DNA of 64,000 nt from Siphonodentalium dalli (GCA_032622095.1 CP136063.1:150777379-150841378), one strand, 5' to 3'. Shown: positions 1 through 12,735, numbered from the stretch's first letter. Program-made: numbers and translations. The notes: generated from the sequence alone by a model not told the origin.

Positions 1-1866
1 AATGCCATGTACTGATATACATATACATATAGCTAACAAAATTAACGACATTAGGGAGACTCTTGAAATAATCCGACCTTAGGGAGACATATCGACAAAG
101 CTATATATATTTTAATATGCCATCTGTTGGTGGCAATTTGATTACATATGAATAGTTCTGCAACGAACGCCGCCCGTGCCTTTAATTATTATAACCAATA
201 CCATGTAATGATATACATATACCTAACAACATGAAACGACATTCGGGAGACTCTTGAAATAATCCGACCTTAGGCAGACATCTCAATATATCATTTTCCA
301 TGCAACGTGCAGCTTCTGGGTATGGTGAGAGCATTTGGTATTAATACAAAAACATCTTTTATTGCTCATATTATAGATACGGGCGGTGTTGGCGGTGGGT
401 ATGCTGTTAAAATATTCAGCTCCGTCAAAAACCGCCATAAACAGAAATAGTAAAATATAGGCAGAATTTGTTGTTATATCATACAGAAATATGGCATAAA
501 CAGTATGTTATTGTCAATTGTTTTCATTTTGTTGTGCAAACAAAAGGAAAAAACCGTTACGTTTCCTGACTTTTGTATAGATCCGGATATGGTAAACATA
601 AAGAGTGGTGTTTGTTACTATTTTTCTTATATGGAAATAATGAAGAGCGTTTATATAATGTTTGTGTGCTTAACCAATATGATTGCGTTGTGTTATGTAA
701 GCAGAAGAAAAACTTCTGTAACACGAGCATGCTGTTGTTTACGCAATCATCGTACACATTGAGGACAATACACTATTCGTGCGCTGATTACGTTTGCATA
801 TGAACAAAACTGTACATATTTTAATATTCCATCTGTTGGTGGCGATTTGATCACATATTAATATTTCTGCAACGAACACCTCCCGTGCCTTTAATTATTA
901 TAACCAATGCCATGTACTGATATACATATACATATAGCTAACAAAATTAACGACATTAGGGAGACTCTTGAAATAATCCGACCTTAGGGAGACATCTCGA
1001 CAAAGCTATATATATTTTAATATTCCATCTGTTGGTGGCGATTTGATCGCATATGAATAGTTCTGCAACGAACGCCGCCCGTGCCTTTAATTATTATAAC
1101 CAATACCATGTAATGATATACATATACCTAACAACATGAAACGACATTCGGGAGACTCTTGAAATAATCCGACCTTAGGCAGACATCTCAATATATCAAT
1201 TTCCATGCAACGTGCAGCTTCTGGGTATGGTGAGAGCATTTGGTATTAATAAAAAAAACCATCTTTTATTGCTCATATTAAAGATACGGGCTGTCTTTGG
1301 CGGTGGGTATGATGTTAAAATATTCAGCTCCGTCAAAAACCGACATAAACAGAAATAGTAAAATATATGCAGAATTTGTTGTTATATCATACAGAACTAT
1401 GGCATAAACAGTACGTTACGTTTACTGACTTTTGTATAGATCCGGATATGGTAAGCATAAAGAGCGTTGTTTGTTACTATATTTCTTATATGGAATAATG
1501 AAGAGCGTTTATATAATGTTTGTGTAATTAACCAATATGATTTCGTTGTGTTATGTAAACAGAAGGAAAACTTCTGTAACACGAGCATGCTGTTGTTTAC
1601 GCAATCATCGTACACATTGAGGACAATACACTATTCATGCGCTGATTACGTTTGCATATGAACAAAACAGTACATATTTTAAATTTCCATCTGTTGGTGG
1701 CGATTTGACCACATATTAATATTTCTGCAACGAACACCGCCCGTGCCTTTAATTATTATAGCCAATGCCATGTACTGATATACATATACATATAGCTAAC
1801 AAAATTAACGACATTACGGAGACTCTTGAAATAATCCGACCATAGGGAGACATCTCGACAAAGCTA
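1..1866. repeat. Tandem array of 0.9-kb units, copies 1, 2 and start of 3
   Basis: Landmark AATGCCATGTACTGATATAC occurs at 1, 906, 1764 and again near 8710, giving units of about 905 and 858 bp and a third, interrupted one. Each unit has two diverged copies of a sub-block (CCATCTGTTGGTGGC ... CTGCAACGAAC ... CCCGTGCCTTTAATTATTATA), a stretch with TTAGGGAGAC and CCGACCTTAGG motifs, and an internal block with GATCCGGATATGGTAA. Open frames of 60-85 codons recur in each copy with different breaks and no family resemblance, so I treat the array as non-coding. The window starts inside the array, so its left limit is unknown. Confidence 0.85.
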
Positions 1867-1875
1867 TATATATTT
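1867..1875. other. Left 9-bp target site duplication of the foldback element
   Basis: TATATATTT ends directly before the element and is repeated at 7748-7756 directly after it. The intact array units near 111-122 and 1006-1018 read AGCTATATATATTTTAAT without interruption, which is the exact empty site. Confidence 0.85.
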
Positions 1876-1929
1876 ACAGACATGACAATTGGAACTTATT
1901 CCCTATTCCTTATTTCCAAAAAAGTCGCT

Positions 1930-2879
1930 TTCGACCGATTTGACGGCATGGGTGGGTGGCCCGCCCCAAATACCACCTAGAAACATCCGACCCCCACCCA
2001 TCACCCCCGGGGGGTGCCACCCCGAGAGGGTGAAAATGGGGTATGGACCATTTTCGAGAACGGTAAGGATTTCGACCGATTTGACGGCATGGGTGGGTGG
2101 CCCGCCCCAAATACTACCTAGAAACACCCGAGCCCCCACCCATCACCCCCGGGGGGTGCCACCCCGAGGGGGGTGAAAATGGGGTATGGACCATTTTCGA
2201 GAACGGTAAAGATTTCGACCGATTTGACGGCATGGGTGGGTGGCCCGCCCCAAATACTACATAGAAACACCCCGATCCCCCACCACCACCCCCGGGGGTG
2301 CCACCCCGAGGGGGGTGGTGGGTGGGGTATGGACCATTTTCGAGAACGGTAAGGATTTCGACCGATTTGACGGCATGGGTGGGTGGCCCGCCCCAAATAC
2401 TACCTAGAAAAACCCCGATCCCCACCCATCACCCCCGGGGGTGCCACCCCGAGGGGGTGAAAATGGGGTATGGACCATTTTCGAGAACGGAAAAGAATTT
2501 CGACCGATTTGACGGCATGGGTGTGTGGCCCGCCCCAAATACCACATAGAAACATCCCGACCCCCCCACCCATCACCCCCGGGGGGTGCCACTCCAAGGG
2601 GGTGAAAATGGGGCATGGACCATTTTCGAGTACGGTAAGGATTTCGACCGATTTGACGGCATGGGTGGGTGGCCCGCCCCAAATACCACCTAGAAACACC
2701 CCGATCCCCCCACTTATCACCCCCGGGGGGTGCCACCCGAGGGGGTGAAAATGGGATATGTACCATTTTCGAGAACGGTAAGGATTTCGACCGTTTTGAC
2801 GGCATGTGTAGGTGGCCCGCCCAAAATACCACATAGAAACACCCCGACCCCCCACACATCACCCCGAGGGGGTGAAAAT
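1930..2879 (+). repeat. Left arm: about 7 copies of the 142-bp monomer
   Basis: Each copy reads GATTTGACGGCATGGGTGGG, a GC-rich CCCGCCCC block, AGAAACACCCCGA, a C-rich/G-rich palindromic block and GGGTATGGACCATTTTCGAG. Copies differ by a few substitutions and by the lengths of C and G runs, which shift the reading frame from copy to copy. Confidence 0.9.
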
Positions 2880-2910
2880 GGGGTATGGATTATTTTCACC
2901 CCCTCGGGGT
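2861..2910. repeat. Turning point of the foldback: inverted repeat with 12-nt spacer
   Basis: ACCCCGAGGGGGTGAAAAT at 2861-2879 is followed after 12 nt by its exact reverse complement at 2892-2910. Monomers run forward to the left and reverse to the right of this point, so this is the loop of the predicted snap-back structure. Confidence 0.9.
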
Positions 2911-5900
2911 GGCACCACCGGGGTGATGGGTGGGGGTCGAGGTGTTTCTAGGTGGTATTTGAGGCGGGCCACCCACCCATGCCGTCAAATCTGTCGAAAT
3001 CCTTACCGTTCTCGAAAATGGTCCATAGCCCATTTTCACCCCCTCGGGGTGGCACCCCCGGGGTGATGGGTGGGCGGTCGGGGTGTTTCTAGGTAGTATT
3101 TGGGGCGGGCCACCCACCCATGCCGTCAAATCGGTCGAAATCCTTACCATTCTCGAAAATGGTCCATACCCCATTTTCACCCCCTCGGGTGGCACCCCCG
3201 GGGGTGATGGGTAGGGGGTCGGGGTGTTTCTAGGTGGTATTTGGGGCGGGCCACCCACCCATTCCGTCAAATCGGTCGAAATCCTTACCGTTCTCGAAAA
3301 TGGTCCATACCCCATTTTCACCCCCTCGGGGTGGCACCCTCCGGGGGTGATGGTGGGGGGTCGGGGTGTTTCTAGGTGGTATTTGGGGCGGGCCACCCAC
3401 CCATGCCGTCAAATCGGTTGAAATCCTTACCGTTCTCGAAAATGGTCCATACCCCATTTTCACCCTCTTGGGGTGGCATCCCCCGGGGGTGATGGGTGGG
3501 AGGTCGGGGTGTTTCTAGGTAGTATTTGGGGCGAGCCACCCACCCATGCCGTCAAATAGGTCGAAATCCTTATCGTTCTCGAAAATGGTCCATACCCCAT
3601 TTTAACCCCATCGGGGTGGCACCCCCCGGGGGTGACGGGTGGGGGTCGGGGTGTTTCTTGTGGTATTTGGAACGGACCACCCACCCATGCCGTCAAATCG
3701 GTCGAAATCCTTACCGTTCTCGAAAATGGTCCATACCCCATTTTCACCCCCTCGGGGTGGCACCCCCCGGGGTGATGGGTGTGGTGTCGTGTTGTTTCTA
3801 TGTGGTATTTGGGGCGGGCCACCCACCCATGCCGTCAAATCGGTCGAAATCCTTACCGTTCTCGAAAATGGTCCATATCCCCATTTTCACCCTCTCGGGG
3901 TGGCATCCCCCGGGGGTGATGGGTGGGAGGTCGGGGTGTTTCTAGGTAGTATTTGGGGCGGGCCACCCACCCATGCCGTCAAATCGGTCGAAATCCTTAT
4001 CGTTCTCGAAAATGGTCCATACCCCATTTTCACCCCATCGGGGTGGCAACCCCCGGAGTGATGGGTGGGGGTCGGGGTGTTTCTTGGTGGTATTTGGAAC
4101 GGGCCACCCACCCATGCCGTCAAATCGGTCGAAATCCTTACCGTTCTCGAAAATGGTCCTTACCCCATTTTCACCCCCTCGGGGTGGCACCCCCCGGGGT
4201 GATGGGTGTGGTGTCGGGGTGTTTCTAGGTGGTATTTGGGGCGGGCCACCCACCCATGCCGTCATATCGGTCGAAATCCTTACCGTTCTCGAAAATGGTC
4301 CATACCCCATTTTCACCCCCTCGGGGTGGCACCCCCTCCCCCGGGGTGATGGGTGGGGTGTCGGGGTGTTTCTATGTAGTAGTTGGGGCGGACCACCCAC
4401 CCATGCCGTCAAATCGGTCGAAATCCTTACCGTTCTCGAAAATGGTCCATACCCCATTTTCACCCCCTCGGGGTGGCACCCCCCGGGGGTGATGGGTGGG
4501 GGGTCGGGGTGTTTCTTGGTAGTATTTGGGGCGGGCCACCCACCCATGCCGTCAAATCGGTCGAAATCCTTACCGTTCTCGAAAATGGTCTATACCCCAT
4601 TTTCAGCCCCACGGGGTGGCACCCCCCGGTGGTGATGGGTGGGGTTCGGGGTGTTTCTATGTGGTATTTGGGGCGGGCCACCCACTCATGCCGTCAAATT
4701 GGTCGAAATCCTTACCGTTCTCGAAAATGGTCCATACCCCATTTTCACCCCATCGGGGTGGCACCCCCGGAGGTGATGGGTGGGGTGTCGGGCTGTTTCT
4801 AGGTAGTATTTGGGGCGGGCCACCCACCCATGCCGTCAAATCGGTCGAAATCCTTACCGTTCTCGAAAATGGTCCATACCACATTTTCACCCCCTCGGGG
4901 TGGCACCCCCGGGGGAGATGGTTGGGGGGGTCGGGGTGTTTCTAAGTGGTATTTGGGGCGGGCCACCCACCCATGCCGTCAAATCGGTCGAAATCCTTAC
5001 CGTTCTCGAAAATGGTCCATACCCCATATTCACCCCCTCGGGTGGCACCCCCGGGGATGATGGGTGGGGGGTCGGGGTGTTTCTAGGTAGTATTTGGGGC
5101 GGGCCACCCACCCATGCCGTCAAATCGGTCGAAATCCTTACCGTTCTCGAAAATGGTCAATACCCCATTTTCACCCCCTCGGGGTGGCACCCACCGGGGG
5201 TGATGTGTGGGGGGTCGGGGTGTTTCTAGTTGGTATTTGGGGCGGGCCACCCACCATGCCGTCAAATCGGTCGAAATCCTTACCGTTCTCGAAAATGGTC
5301 CATACCCCATTTTCACCCCCTCGGGGTGGCACCCCCGGGGGTGATGGGTGGGGTTCGGGGTGTTTCTAGGTAGTATTTGGGGCGGGCCACACACCCATGC
5401 CGTCAAATCGGTCGAAATCCTTACCGTTCTCGAAAATGGTCCATACCCCATTTTTACCCTCTCGGGGTGGCACCCCCCGGGGGTGATGGGTGGGAGGTCG
5501 GGGTGTTTCTATGTAGTATTTGGGGCGGGCCACCCACCCATGCCGTCAAATCGGTCAAAATCCTTACCGTTCTCGAAAATGGTCCATACCCCATTTTCAC
5601 CCCCTCGGAGTGGCACCCCCCGGGGGTGATGGGTGGGGGTCGGGGTGTTTCTATGTGGTATTTGGGGCGGGCCACCCACCCATGCCGTCAAATCGGTCGA
5701 AATCCTTACCTTTCTCGAAAATGGTCTATACCCCATTTTCACCCCCTCGGGGTGGCACCCCCGCGGTGATGGGAGGGGGTCGGGGTGTTTCTAGTTGGTA
5801 TTTGGGGCGGGCCACCACCCATGCCGTCAAATCGGTCGAAATCCTTACCTTTCTCGAAATTTGTCCATACCCCATTTTCACTCCCTCGGGGTGGCACCCC

Positions 5901-7690
5901 CCCGGGGGTGATGGGTGGGGGGTCGGGGTGTTTCTAGGTGGTATTTGGGGCGGGCCACCCACCCATGTTGTCAATCGCTCGAAATCCTTACCGTTCTCGA
6001 AAATGGTCTATACCCCATTTTCACCCCCTCGGGGTGGCACCCCCCCGGGGGTGATGGGTGGGGGTTGGGGTGTTTCTAGTTGGTATTTGGGGCGGGCCAC
6101 CCACCCATGCTGTCAAATCGGTCGAAATCCTTACCGTTCTCGAAAATGGTCCATACCCCATTTTCACCCCCTCGGGTTGGCACCCCCGGGGGTGATGGGT
6201 GTGGGGTCGGGGTGTTTCTAGGTAGTATTTGGGGCGGGTCACCCACCCATGCCGTCAAATCGGTCGAAATCCTTACCGTACTCGAAAATGGTCCATAACC
6301 CATTTTCACCCTCTCGGGGTGGCACCCCCCGGGGGTGATGGGTGGGAGGTCGGGGTGTTTCCAGGTAGTATTTGGGGCGGGCCACCCACCCATGCCGTCA
6401 AATAGGTCGAAATCTCTACCGTTCTCGAAAATGGTCCATACCCCATTTTCACCCCCTCGGGGTGGCACCCCCGGGGGTGATGGGTGGGGGGGGTCGGGGT
6501 GTTTCTAGGTGGTATTTGGGGCGGGCCACCCACCCAAGCCGTCAAATCGGTCGAAATCCTTACCTTTCTCGAAAATGGTCTATACCCCATTTTCACCCCC
6601 TCGGGGTGGCACCCCCCGGGGTGATGGGTGGAGGTTCGGGGTGTTTCTAGTTGGTATTTGTGGCGGGCCACCCACCCATGCCGTCAAATCGGTCGAAATC
6701 CTTACCTTTCTCGAAATTTGTCCATACCCCATTTTCACCCCCTCAGGGTGGCACCCCCGGGGGTGATGGTGGGGGGTCGGGGTGTTTCTAGGTGGTATTT
6801 GGGGCGGGCCACCCACCCATGTTGTCAATCGGTCGAAATCCTTACCGTTCTCGAAAATGGTCTATACCCCATTTTCACCCCCTCGGGGTGGCACCCCCCG
6901 GGGGTGATGGGTGGGGGTCGGGGTGTTTCTAGGTAGTATTTGGGGCGGGCCACCCACCCATGCCGTCAAATCGGTGGAAATCCTTACCGTTCTCGAAAAT
7001 GGTCTATACCCCATTTCATCCCCTCGGGGTGGCACCCCCGGGGGTGATGGGTGAGGGTCGGGGTGTTTCTAAGTAGAATTTGGGGCGGGCCACCACCCAT
7101 GCCGTCAGATCGGTCGAAATCATTACCGTTCTCGAAAATGGTCCATACCCCATTTTCACCCTTTCTGGGTGGCACCCCCGGGGGTGATGGTGGGGGTTCG
7201 GGGTGTTTCTAGGTAGTATTTGGGGCGGGCCACCCACCCATGCCGTCAAATCGGTCGAAATCCTTACCGTTCTCGAAAATGGTCAATACCCCATTTTCAC
7301 CCCCTCGGGATGGCACCCCCCGGGGTGATGGGTGGGGGGTCGGTGTGTTTCTAGGTAGTATTTGGGGCGGGCCACCCACCCATGCCGTCAAATCGGTCGA
7401 AATCCTTACCGTTTCTCGAAAATGGTCCATACCCCATTTTCACCCCCTCGGGGTGGCACCCCCGGGGGTGATGGGTGGGGGCTCGGGTGTTTCTATGTAG
7501 TATTTGGGGCGGGCCACCCACCCATGCCGTCAAATCGGTCGAAATCCTTACCGTTCTCGAAAATGGTCCATACCCCATTTTCACCCCCTCAGGGTGGCAC
7601 CCACCGGGGGTAATGGGTGGGGGGTCGGGTTGTTTCTAGGTGGTATTTGGGGCGGGCCACCCACCCATGCCGTCAAATCGGTCGAAAGCG
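2892..7690 (-). repeat. Right arm: about 34 copies of the 142-bp monomer, inverted
   Basis: The same monomer as the left arm but on the minus strand. Landmark TGCCGTCAAATCGGTCG recurs about every 141-142 bp (for example 3121, 3262, 3403). The arm is five times longer than the left one, so expansion or contraction has been unequal. Some neighbouring copies share private variants (for example CATGTTGTCAATC at about 5965 and 6820), suggesting duplication of multi-monomer blocks. Confidence 0.9.
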
Positions 7691-7747
7691 ACATTTTTGG
7701 AAATAACGAATAAGGAATAGGGAATAAGTTCCAATTGTCATGTCTGT

Positions 7748-8729
7748 TATATATTTTAATATTCCATCTGTTGGTGGCGATTTGATCACATATGAATAGT
7801 TCTGCAACGAACGGCGCCCGTGCCTTTAATTATTATAACCAATACCATGTAATGATATACATATACCTAACAACATGAAACGACATTCGGGAGACCCTTG
7901 AAATAATCCGACCTTAGGCAGACATCTCAATATATCATTTTCCATGCAACGTGCAGCTTCTGGGTATGGTGAGAGCATTTGGTATTAATAAAAAACATCT
8001 TTTATTGCTCATATTAAAGATACGGGCGGTGTTGGCGGTGCGTATGCTGTTAAAATATTCACCTCCGTCAAAAACCGCCATAAACAGAAATAGTAAAATA
8101 TAGGCAGAAGTTGTTGTTATATCATACAGACATATGGCATAAACAGTATGTTATTGTCAATTGTTTTCACTTTGTTGTGCAAACAAAAGGAAAAAACCGT
8201 TACGTTTCCTGACTTTTGTATAGATCCGGATATGGTAAGCATAAAGAGCGTTGTTTGTTACTATTTTTCTTATATGGAAATAATGAAGAGCGTTTATATA
8301 ATGTTTGTGTGATTAACCAATATGATTGCGTTGTGTTTTGCGCATATTATGTAAAGAAAGGGAAAAACCGTTACGTTTCCTTGCTTTTGTTTAGATCCGG
8401 ATATGGTAAACATAAAGAGCGTTATTTGTTCCTTATATGGAAATAATAAAGAGCGTTTATATAATTTTGGTGTGGTCAACTACTATACTTGCGTTGTGTT
8501 GTGTAAACAAAAGCAAAACTTCTGTAACATGAGCAGACTGCTTTTACGCCACCATAGTGCACATTGAGGACAATATAATATTTACGCGCTGATTATGTTT
8601 GCATATGATCAAAACTATATATTTTTTAATATTCCTTCTGTTGGTTGGGATTTGAACACATATGATATTTCTGCAACGAACGCCGCCCGTGCCTTTTATT
8701 ATTATAACCAATGCCATGTACTGATATAG
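7748..8729. repeat. Remainder of array unit 3, after the foldback insertion
   Basis: Begins with the second copy of TATATATTT and continues exactly where the unit was broken at 1875 (TTAATATTCCATCTGTTGGTGGC). It is longer than its neighbours because the block with GATCCGGATATGGTAA and AAGAGCGTT is duplicated (about 8221-8340 and 8393-8470). The array stops after the next landmark at about 8710-8729. Confidence 0.8.
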
Positions 8730-9193
8730 CGTTTTACAAAGATTAAACCAGGTCCCGCATTCGTGTATTGAGGGTTAAATTTCTCGCGTATGCTAGCATC
8801 TTAAATTATATCTAGTCATTTCGTAAGACTATTGCAAGAATATGGCTTCAAAATATAAAGTACATATTATGTATCTCCATAACTTTGATTTTTAATATGT
8901 GTCCCCCTAATACCGCATGTAGTGGTATTTATTGTATATGTCCCCCTAATATGGTTCATGTTGTATGTAAAATGACCAAACATTAGGGAGACGGTATTAG
9001 GGGGACACTTGGTATATATTTTTAAATATTATAATAGTCATCACAAATGACATAATTGATGGTTTTTCGATTAATACCAAATGCTTTCACCACACACAGA
9101 AGCTATGAAAATGCATAGAAAATGATATATCGAGATGTCTCCCTAAGGTCGGATTATTTCAACTGTCTCCCTAAGGTCGTTAGTGTTGTTAGC

Positions 9194-9225
<32 letters not shown>

Positions 9226-9253
9226 TATACGAAGTCTCAAAATATATGGTAGA
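8730..9253. repeat. Transition zone with an inverted piece of the array unit and the 5' end of a Helitron
   Basis: 9070-9205 is the reverse complement of the array stretch that runs from GCTAACAACAT through CCGACCTTAGG to GGTATTAAT. A 17-bp inverted repeat, GTGTCCCCCTAATACCG at 8899-8915 and its complement at 8992-9008, lies inside. An AT dinucleotide run follows (about 9188-9220). 9231-9253 is the start of a minus-strand Helitron-like element (reverse complement begins TCTACCATATATTTTGAG). No gene is seen. Confidence 0.6.
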
Positions 9254-10231
9254 CTAGCAAGAAACACGACAATTTTTTAATTTTTTAATTAATTTTTTTA
9301 ATTAATTTTTTTTTACAATGTGTTAATTGTGCCTTTTTAATTTACTGGATTTTGTAATTTATTTGTTTAATTATTTTTTTAATTTAATTTTTTGTTTTTC
9401 AATGAGTTAATTTTTTATTTTTCAATTTGACCCGATTTGACCTTGAATTGATCATTATCAAGGTCAAGGTCAGGTCGGGGTCACAATTTAACCCGTCCAT
9501 GACACTTCCCGTACGTAGCAAGTTTGAGCCCAATCGGTTCGAGTCTATAAATGACACACACATATATATCATTTGTGGGTACCCGTTTGAAGGTCAATGT
9601 CACCTCGCGCGGAAAAACTGACCCGATAAAAATCTCCCCCGTTCCTTGGAACCCCTAAGTACGAAATTAAGTACGAAATTTCTCCTCCAGACGGTCAATG
9701 GAGCCGTATTTATGACACTTCCAGTAGGTAGCAAGTTTGAGCTCAATCGGTTCGAGTCTATAAAGGACACACACATACATATCATTTGTGGGTACCCGTT
9801 TCAAGGTGAAGATCACCTCGGGCGGAAAAACTGAGCCGATGAAAATGTCCCCCGTTCCTAGAAAGCCCTAAGTACGTAAGAATCACACAGAATTCTGTTA
9901 AGCGAGTTCGAGATAACGTAGAAAAACCGTATGCGAAAGCCGAAGGGAATAAAGAGCGTTAACCGGTTAACGAACCCAAATATGGAAGATCTGTATCAAC
10001 GACACTGCGGATAAGAACGCTCTTTAACTATCAACGCGATTAACCACGCAGTGCCGTTTTTGTGACTGAGAGTGGAGAACGGGTGCTCTGAGCTTCTCCA
10101 AAACGCCACGACGACCATTCCCGTGGGTTTTTACCCTTAGATGGGAAGTTTGGTCTCGATCGGTGCAGCCGTTTTCGATTCTATAAAGGACAAACACATA
10201 TATAAACGGAAGTCTCAAAATATATAGTAGA
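9254..10231 (-). mobile_element. Helitron-like element, long variant lacking the 3' hairpin
   Basis: Read on the minus strand it starts TCTACTATATATTTTGAGAC at 10231 and ends ..TTGCTAG at 9254. The next element's 5' T follows directly. The body has an ACACATATATA stretch, CGGCTGCACCGATCG, two copies of a block with TGACCTTGACCTTGA-type motifs, and a T/A-rich 3' part. The CCGCCAGTGGCGG hairpin present in sister elements is missing here. A close relative lies at 12760-13730. No protein is encoded. Confidence 0.65.
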
Positions 10232-10863
10232 CTAGCCGATGAGCCCGACGTTGTCCGGGCTATTCAAAAACAAAATTTCAAGTCGATAGCTCTACCCGTT
10301 TCCGAGATCTGGTCTGCGCATGCGCGAAGCTGGCGTCGCACGGGCTCGGCGACCCGATAAAATTCGTATCCGGGGCAAGATACATTCACATACCAAATTT
10401 CAAGTCGATAGCTCCACCCGTTTCCGAGATCTCGTCTGCGCATGCGCGAAGCTGGCGTCGCACGGGCTCGGCGACCCGATAAAATTCGTATCCGGGGCAA
10501 GATACATTCACACCCCAAATTTCAAGTCGATAGCTCCACCCGTTTCCGAGATCTGGTCTGCGCATGCGCGAAGCTGGCGTCGCACGGGCTCGGCGACCCG
10601 ATACAATTTGTACCCGGCGCAAGATACATTCACATAGCAAATTTCAAGTCGATAGCTCCACCCGTTCCCGAGATTTCGTCTGCGCATGCGCGAAGCGGGC
10701 GCCGCACGGGCTCGCCGATACGACAACGTCCACCACCTGGTCAAACTACACACACGTACCAAGTTTCGTCCCGATCGGTCGAGAATCGTAGATTTGTATT
10801 AATGACAAACAAACTAACAAACAAACATACATACAGACAGAGGTCTTCAAAATATATATGAGA
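10232..10863 (-). mobile_element. Helitron-like element carrying the 122-bp satellite
   Basis: On the minus strand it starts TCTCATATATATTTTGAAG at 10863, then (CTGT)n-like sequence, then about 3.5 copies of the 122-bp repeat. It ends GCCCGGACAACGTCGGGC (stem-loop), 7 nt and CTAG at 10232-10235, followed by T. A 5' TC, a 3' hairpin and CTRR, with insertion between A and T, are the Helitron hallmarks. Short open frames repeat in each satellite copy and are not genes. Confidence 0.75.
10320..10690 (-). repeat. 122-bp satellite, about 3 copies, inside the Helitron-like element
   Basis: Landmark GCGCATGCGCGAAGC recurs at 122-bp steps (near 10317, 10439, 10561 and, changed, 10683). Each copy holds the 10-bp palindrome GCGCATGCGC. 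The period is not a multiple of 3. Confidence 0.85.
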
Positions 10864-10865
10864 TA

Positions 10866-12045
10866 CTAGCAGGTTAGCCCGACCGATTCACTGCGTTTAC
10901 CAACGGAATATTTCAAAAATCATCACGAATCAGTAGAGTTATCCTTTGTACTGTTGTTATTATGATAATTATAATACATACATGTATTTTGTGCTGAAAT
11001 TCGAAATGATCTTGGGGGGGGGGAATTTGGGACCTATGTTCTCTTTTCTGGGGGTGGTAAAGTGAAAAGGCAGTGATCATGCAGCTGTTGGCTTTGATAT
11101 ATCGATTGAATGATTGTGAGAACTTTTATTGTCGCAAATGGCGAATTTCTTCGGAAACGCGTATAATGAAATAAATATCTAGTGTTTTTGAGTGGATACC
11201 GAAAATTATATTATTCATGATGGAGACAACTGTACAATAGAGATCGTCTACACATTATAAGTTTCCATCATGTTGTTGTGAAGATGAGTATTTCGTTGCT
11301 CTTGTTTCGTTCTAATCATCTATACACATGTATGGAATATGTATTTTGACATAACATCGAGAGGGGTTAAAGAAATAACAACAAATATGTACGTACGTTC
11401 CTGGTTTCAGAACAAATCGCCACGCAGCTATGTATAATTTATAGTATTAAAGTGATGTGAAACACTCCGGTGGGGTGATCAAATAGAACCGGAGAAAATT
11501 TTTGTTTAAAGTAGTTATTTTTACGCATATTAATCCAAATTTACAGTACTCACACGTCATTCTTATATATTAATTAAATGCAATGAATCTCGTTGGCGAA
11601 AAAAATTGCGTTAGTTTATCGCCGATCGCAGCGTCCCGAATCGAGATGTAAATATTTACAATTAAGCGTAGTTCAGACAATGATATCTATGGGGCGTTAT
11701 GGTTTATTTCTTTGAACTTTCCGGTAATGCTAGTAGAATGCTACATTCCCACTCTTGGCATAGCGTCTGAGTACTAACTTATCAGTTTCTCGCACCGAAC
11801 AAGTCCATAATATATCTTTAAATCGTCAGCCGTCGGCTTGGAGCGGGCATTCATCTCCATATATATAGTTGAAGATGCTTAGCTCATACATATGCATATA
11901 TATTCGAACTGTCATATAAAAACATTATATTTCACCATTTACATTGTTGTTGAGATTGACTGTTTGTAAAGTAATAATTCTCCACTTGTAAAATATATAA
12001 ATTCATTACCATGAAACCAGGGGGAGTCTGCTGATTTATATATCA
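10866..12045 (-). other. Mostly unique non-coding stretch behind a Helitron-like 3' end
   Basis: Only the first 20 or so bases (CTAGCAGGTTAGCCCG) match the 3' ends of neighbouring Helitron-like elements. The rest, with a G9 run near 11013 and AT-rich parts, shows no gene, no long open frame and no repeat shared with the rest of the window. It could be an older element body or host sequence captured between insertions. Confidence 0.4.
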
Positions 12046-12682
12046 CTAGCAGGTTAGCCCGCCACTGGCGTGGTTCGTCTCATGGCTTTGTTCGAAAAAG
12101 CAATTGCAACAGCTTCCGAGACACGTATGCTGCACCTAGGTGTAAAATTTCGTCGAAATCCGCCAATTTTACCCGATTTGACATTGAATTGATAATTTTC
12201 AAGGTCAAGGTCAGGTCGGGGTCACAATTTAACCCGCCCATGACACTTCCCGTAGGTAGCAAGTTTGAGCTCAATCGGTTGGAGTCTATAAAGGATACAC
12301 ACATATATAATATATTATTTGTGGGTACCCGTTTCAAGGTGAAGATCGCCTAGGGCGGAAAAAGTGACCCGATCCCTGTTCCTTGGAAGCCCTAAGTACG
12401 TAAGAATCACACAACACGCTCATGTCTGGATACCGACGCTGACGCCCGTGTACAGCCATAAGAATCACATTACGCACGTACGCTCTTTATCAACGATACT
12501 GCGGATATGAACGCTCTTTAACTATCAACCCGATTAACCCCGCAGTGCCGTTTTGTGACTGGGGGTTAATAACGGGTGCTCAGAGCTTCTCCAAAACGCC
12601 GCAACGACGATTCCCGTGGGTTTTTACCCTTAGATGGGAAGTTTGAGCTCAATCGAGCCAGCCGTTTTCGAGTCTATAGAGG

Positions 12683-12735
<53 letters not shown>

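Larger units (their letters stand above)
1876..7747. mobile_element. Foldback-type transposon made of inverted 142-bp tandem repeats
   Basis: The element starts ACAGACATGACAATTGG and ends with the reverse complement, flanked by a 9-bp duplication. The outer terminal inverted repeats are about 60-70 bp (through the ..TCGCTTTCGACCGATTTG part); the right one has a 7-bp extra piece. The whole interior is tandem 142-bp monomers: about 7 in one orientation, then about 34 in the other, so most of the left arm can pair with the right arm. There is no transposase. Long inverted repeats built of sub-repeats with 9-bp duplications recall Drosophila FB elements and Mutator-like foldbacks; that family link is inference. 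The monomer length is not a multiple of 3, so the many overlapping open frames on both strands are artefacts. Confidence 0.85.

Noticed and set aside
557-1661. Frames of 60-85 codons repeated in each 0.9-kb array unit
   Set aside because: They differ by frameshifts between copies, lack domains, and both strands are equally open.
1889-7713. More than 60 open frames of 60-233 codons on both strands in the 142-bp array
   Set aside because: They run through identical repeats in all three frames because the repeat lacks stops; 142 is not a multiple of 3 and no domain is seen.
1-8729. Telomere-like TTAGGG words in the array
   Set aside because: They occur singly inside a longer unit (TTAGGGAGAC), never as a TTAGGG tandem run.
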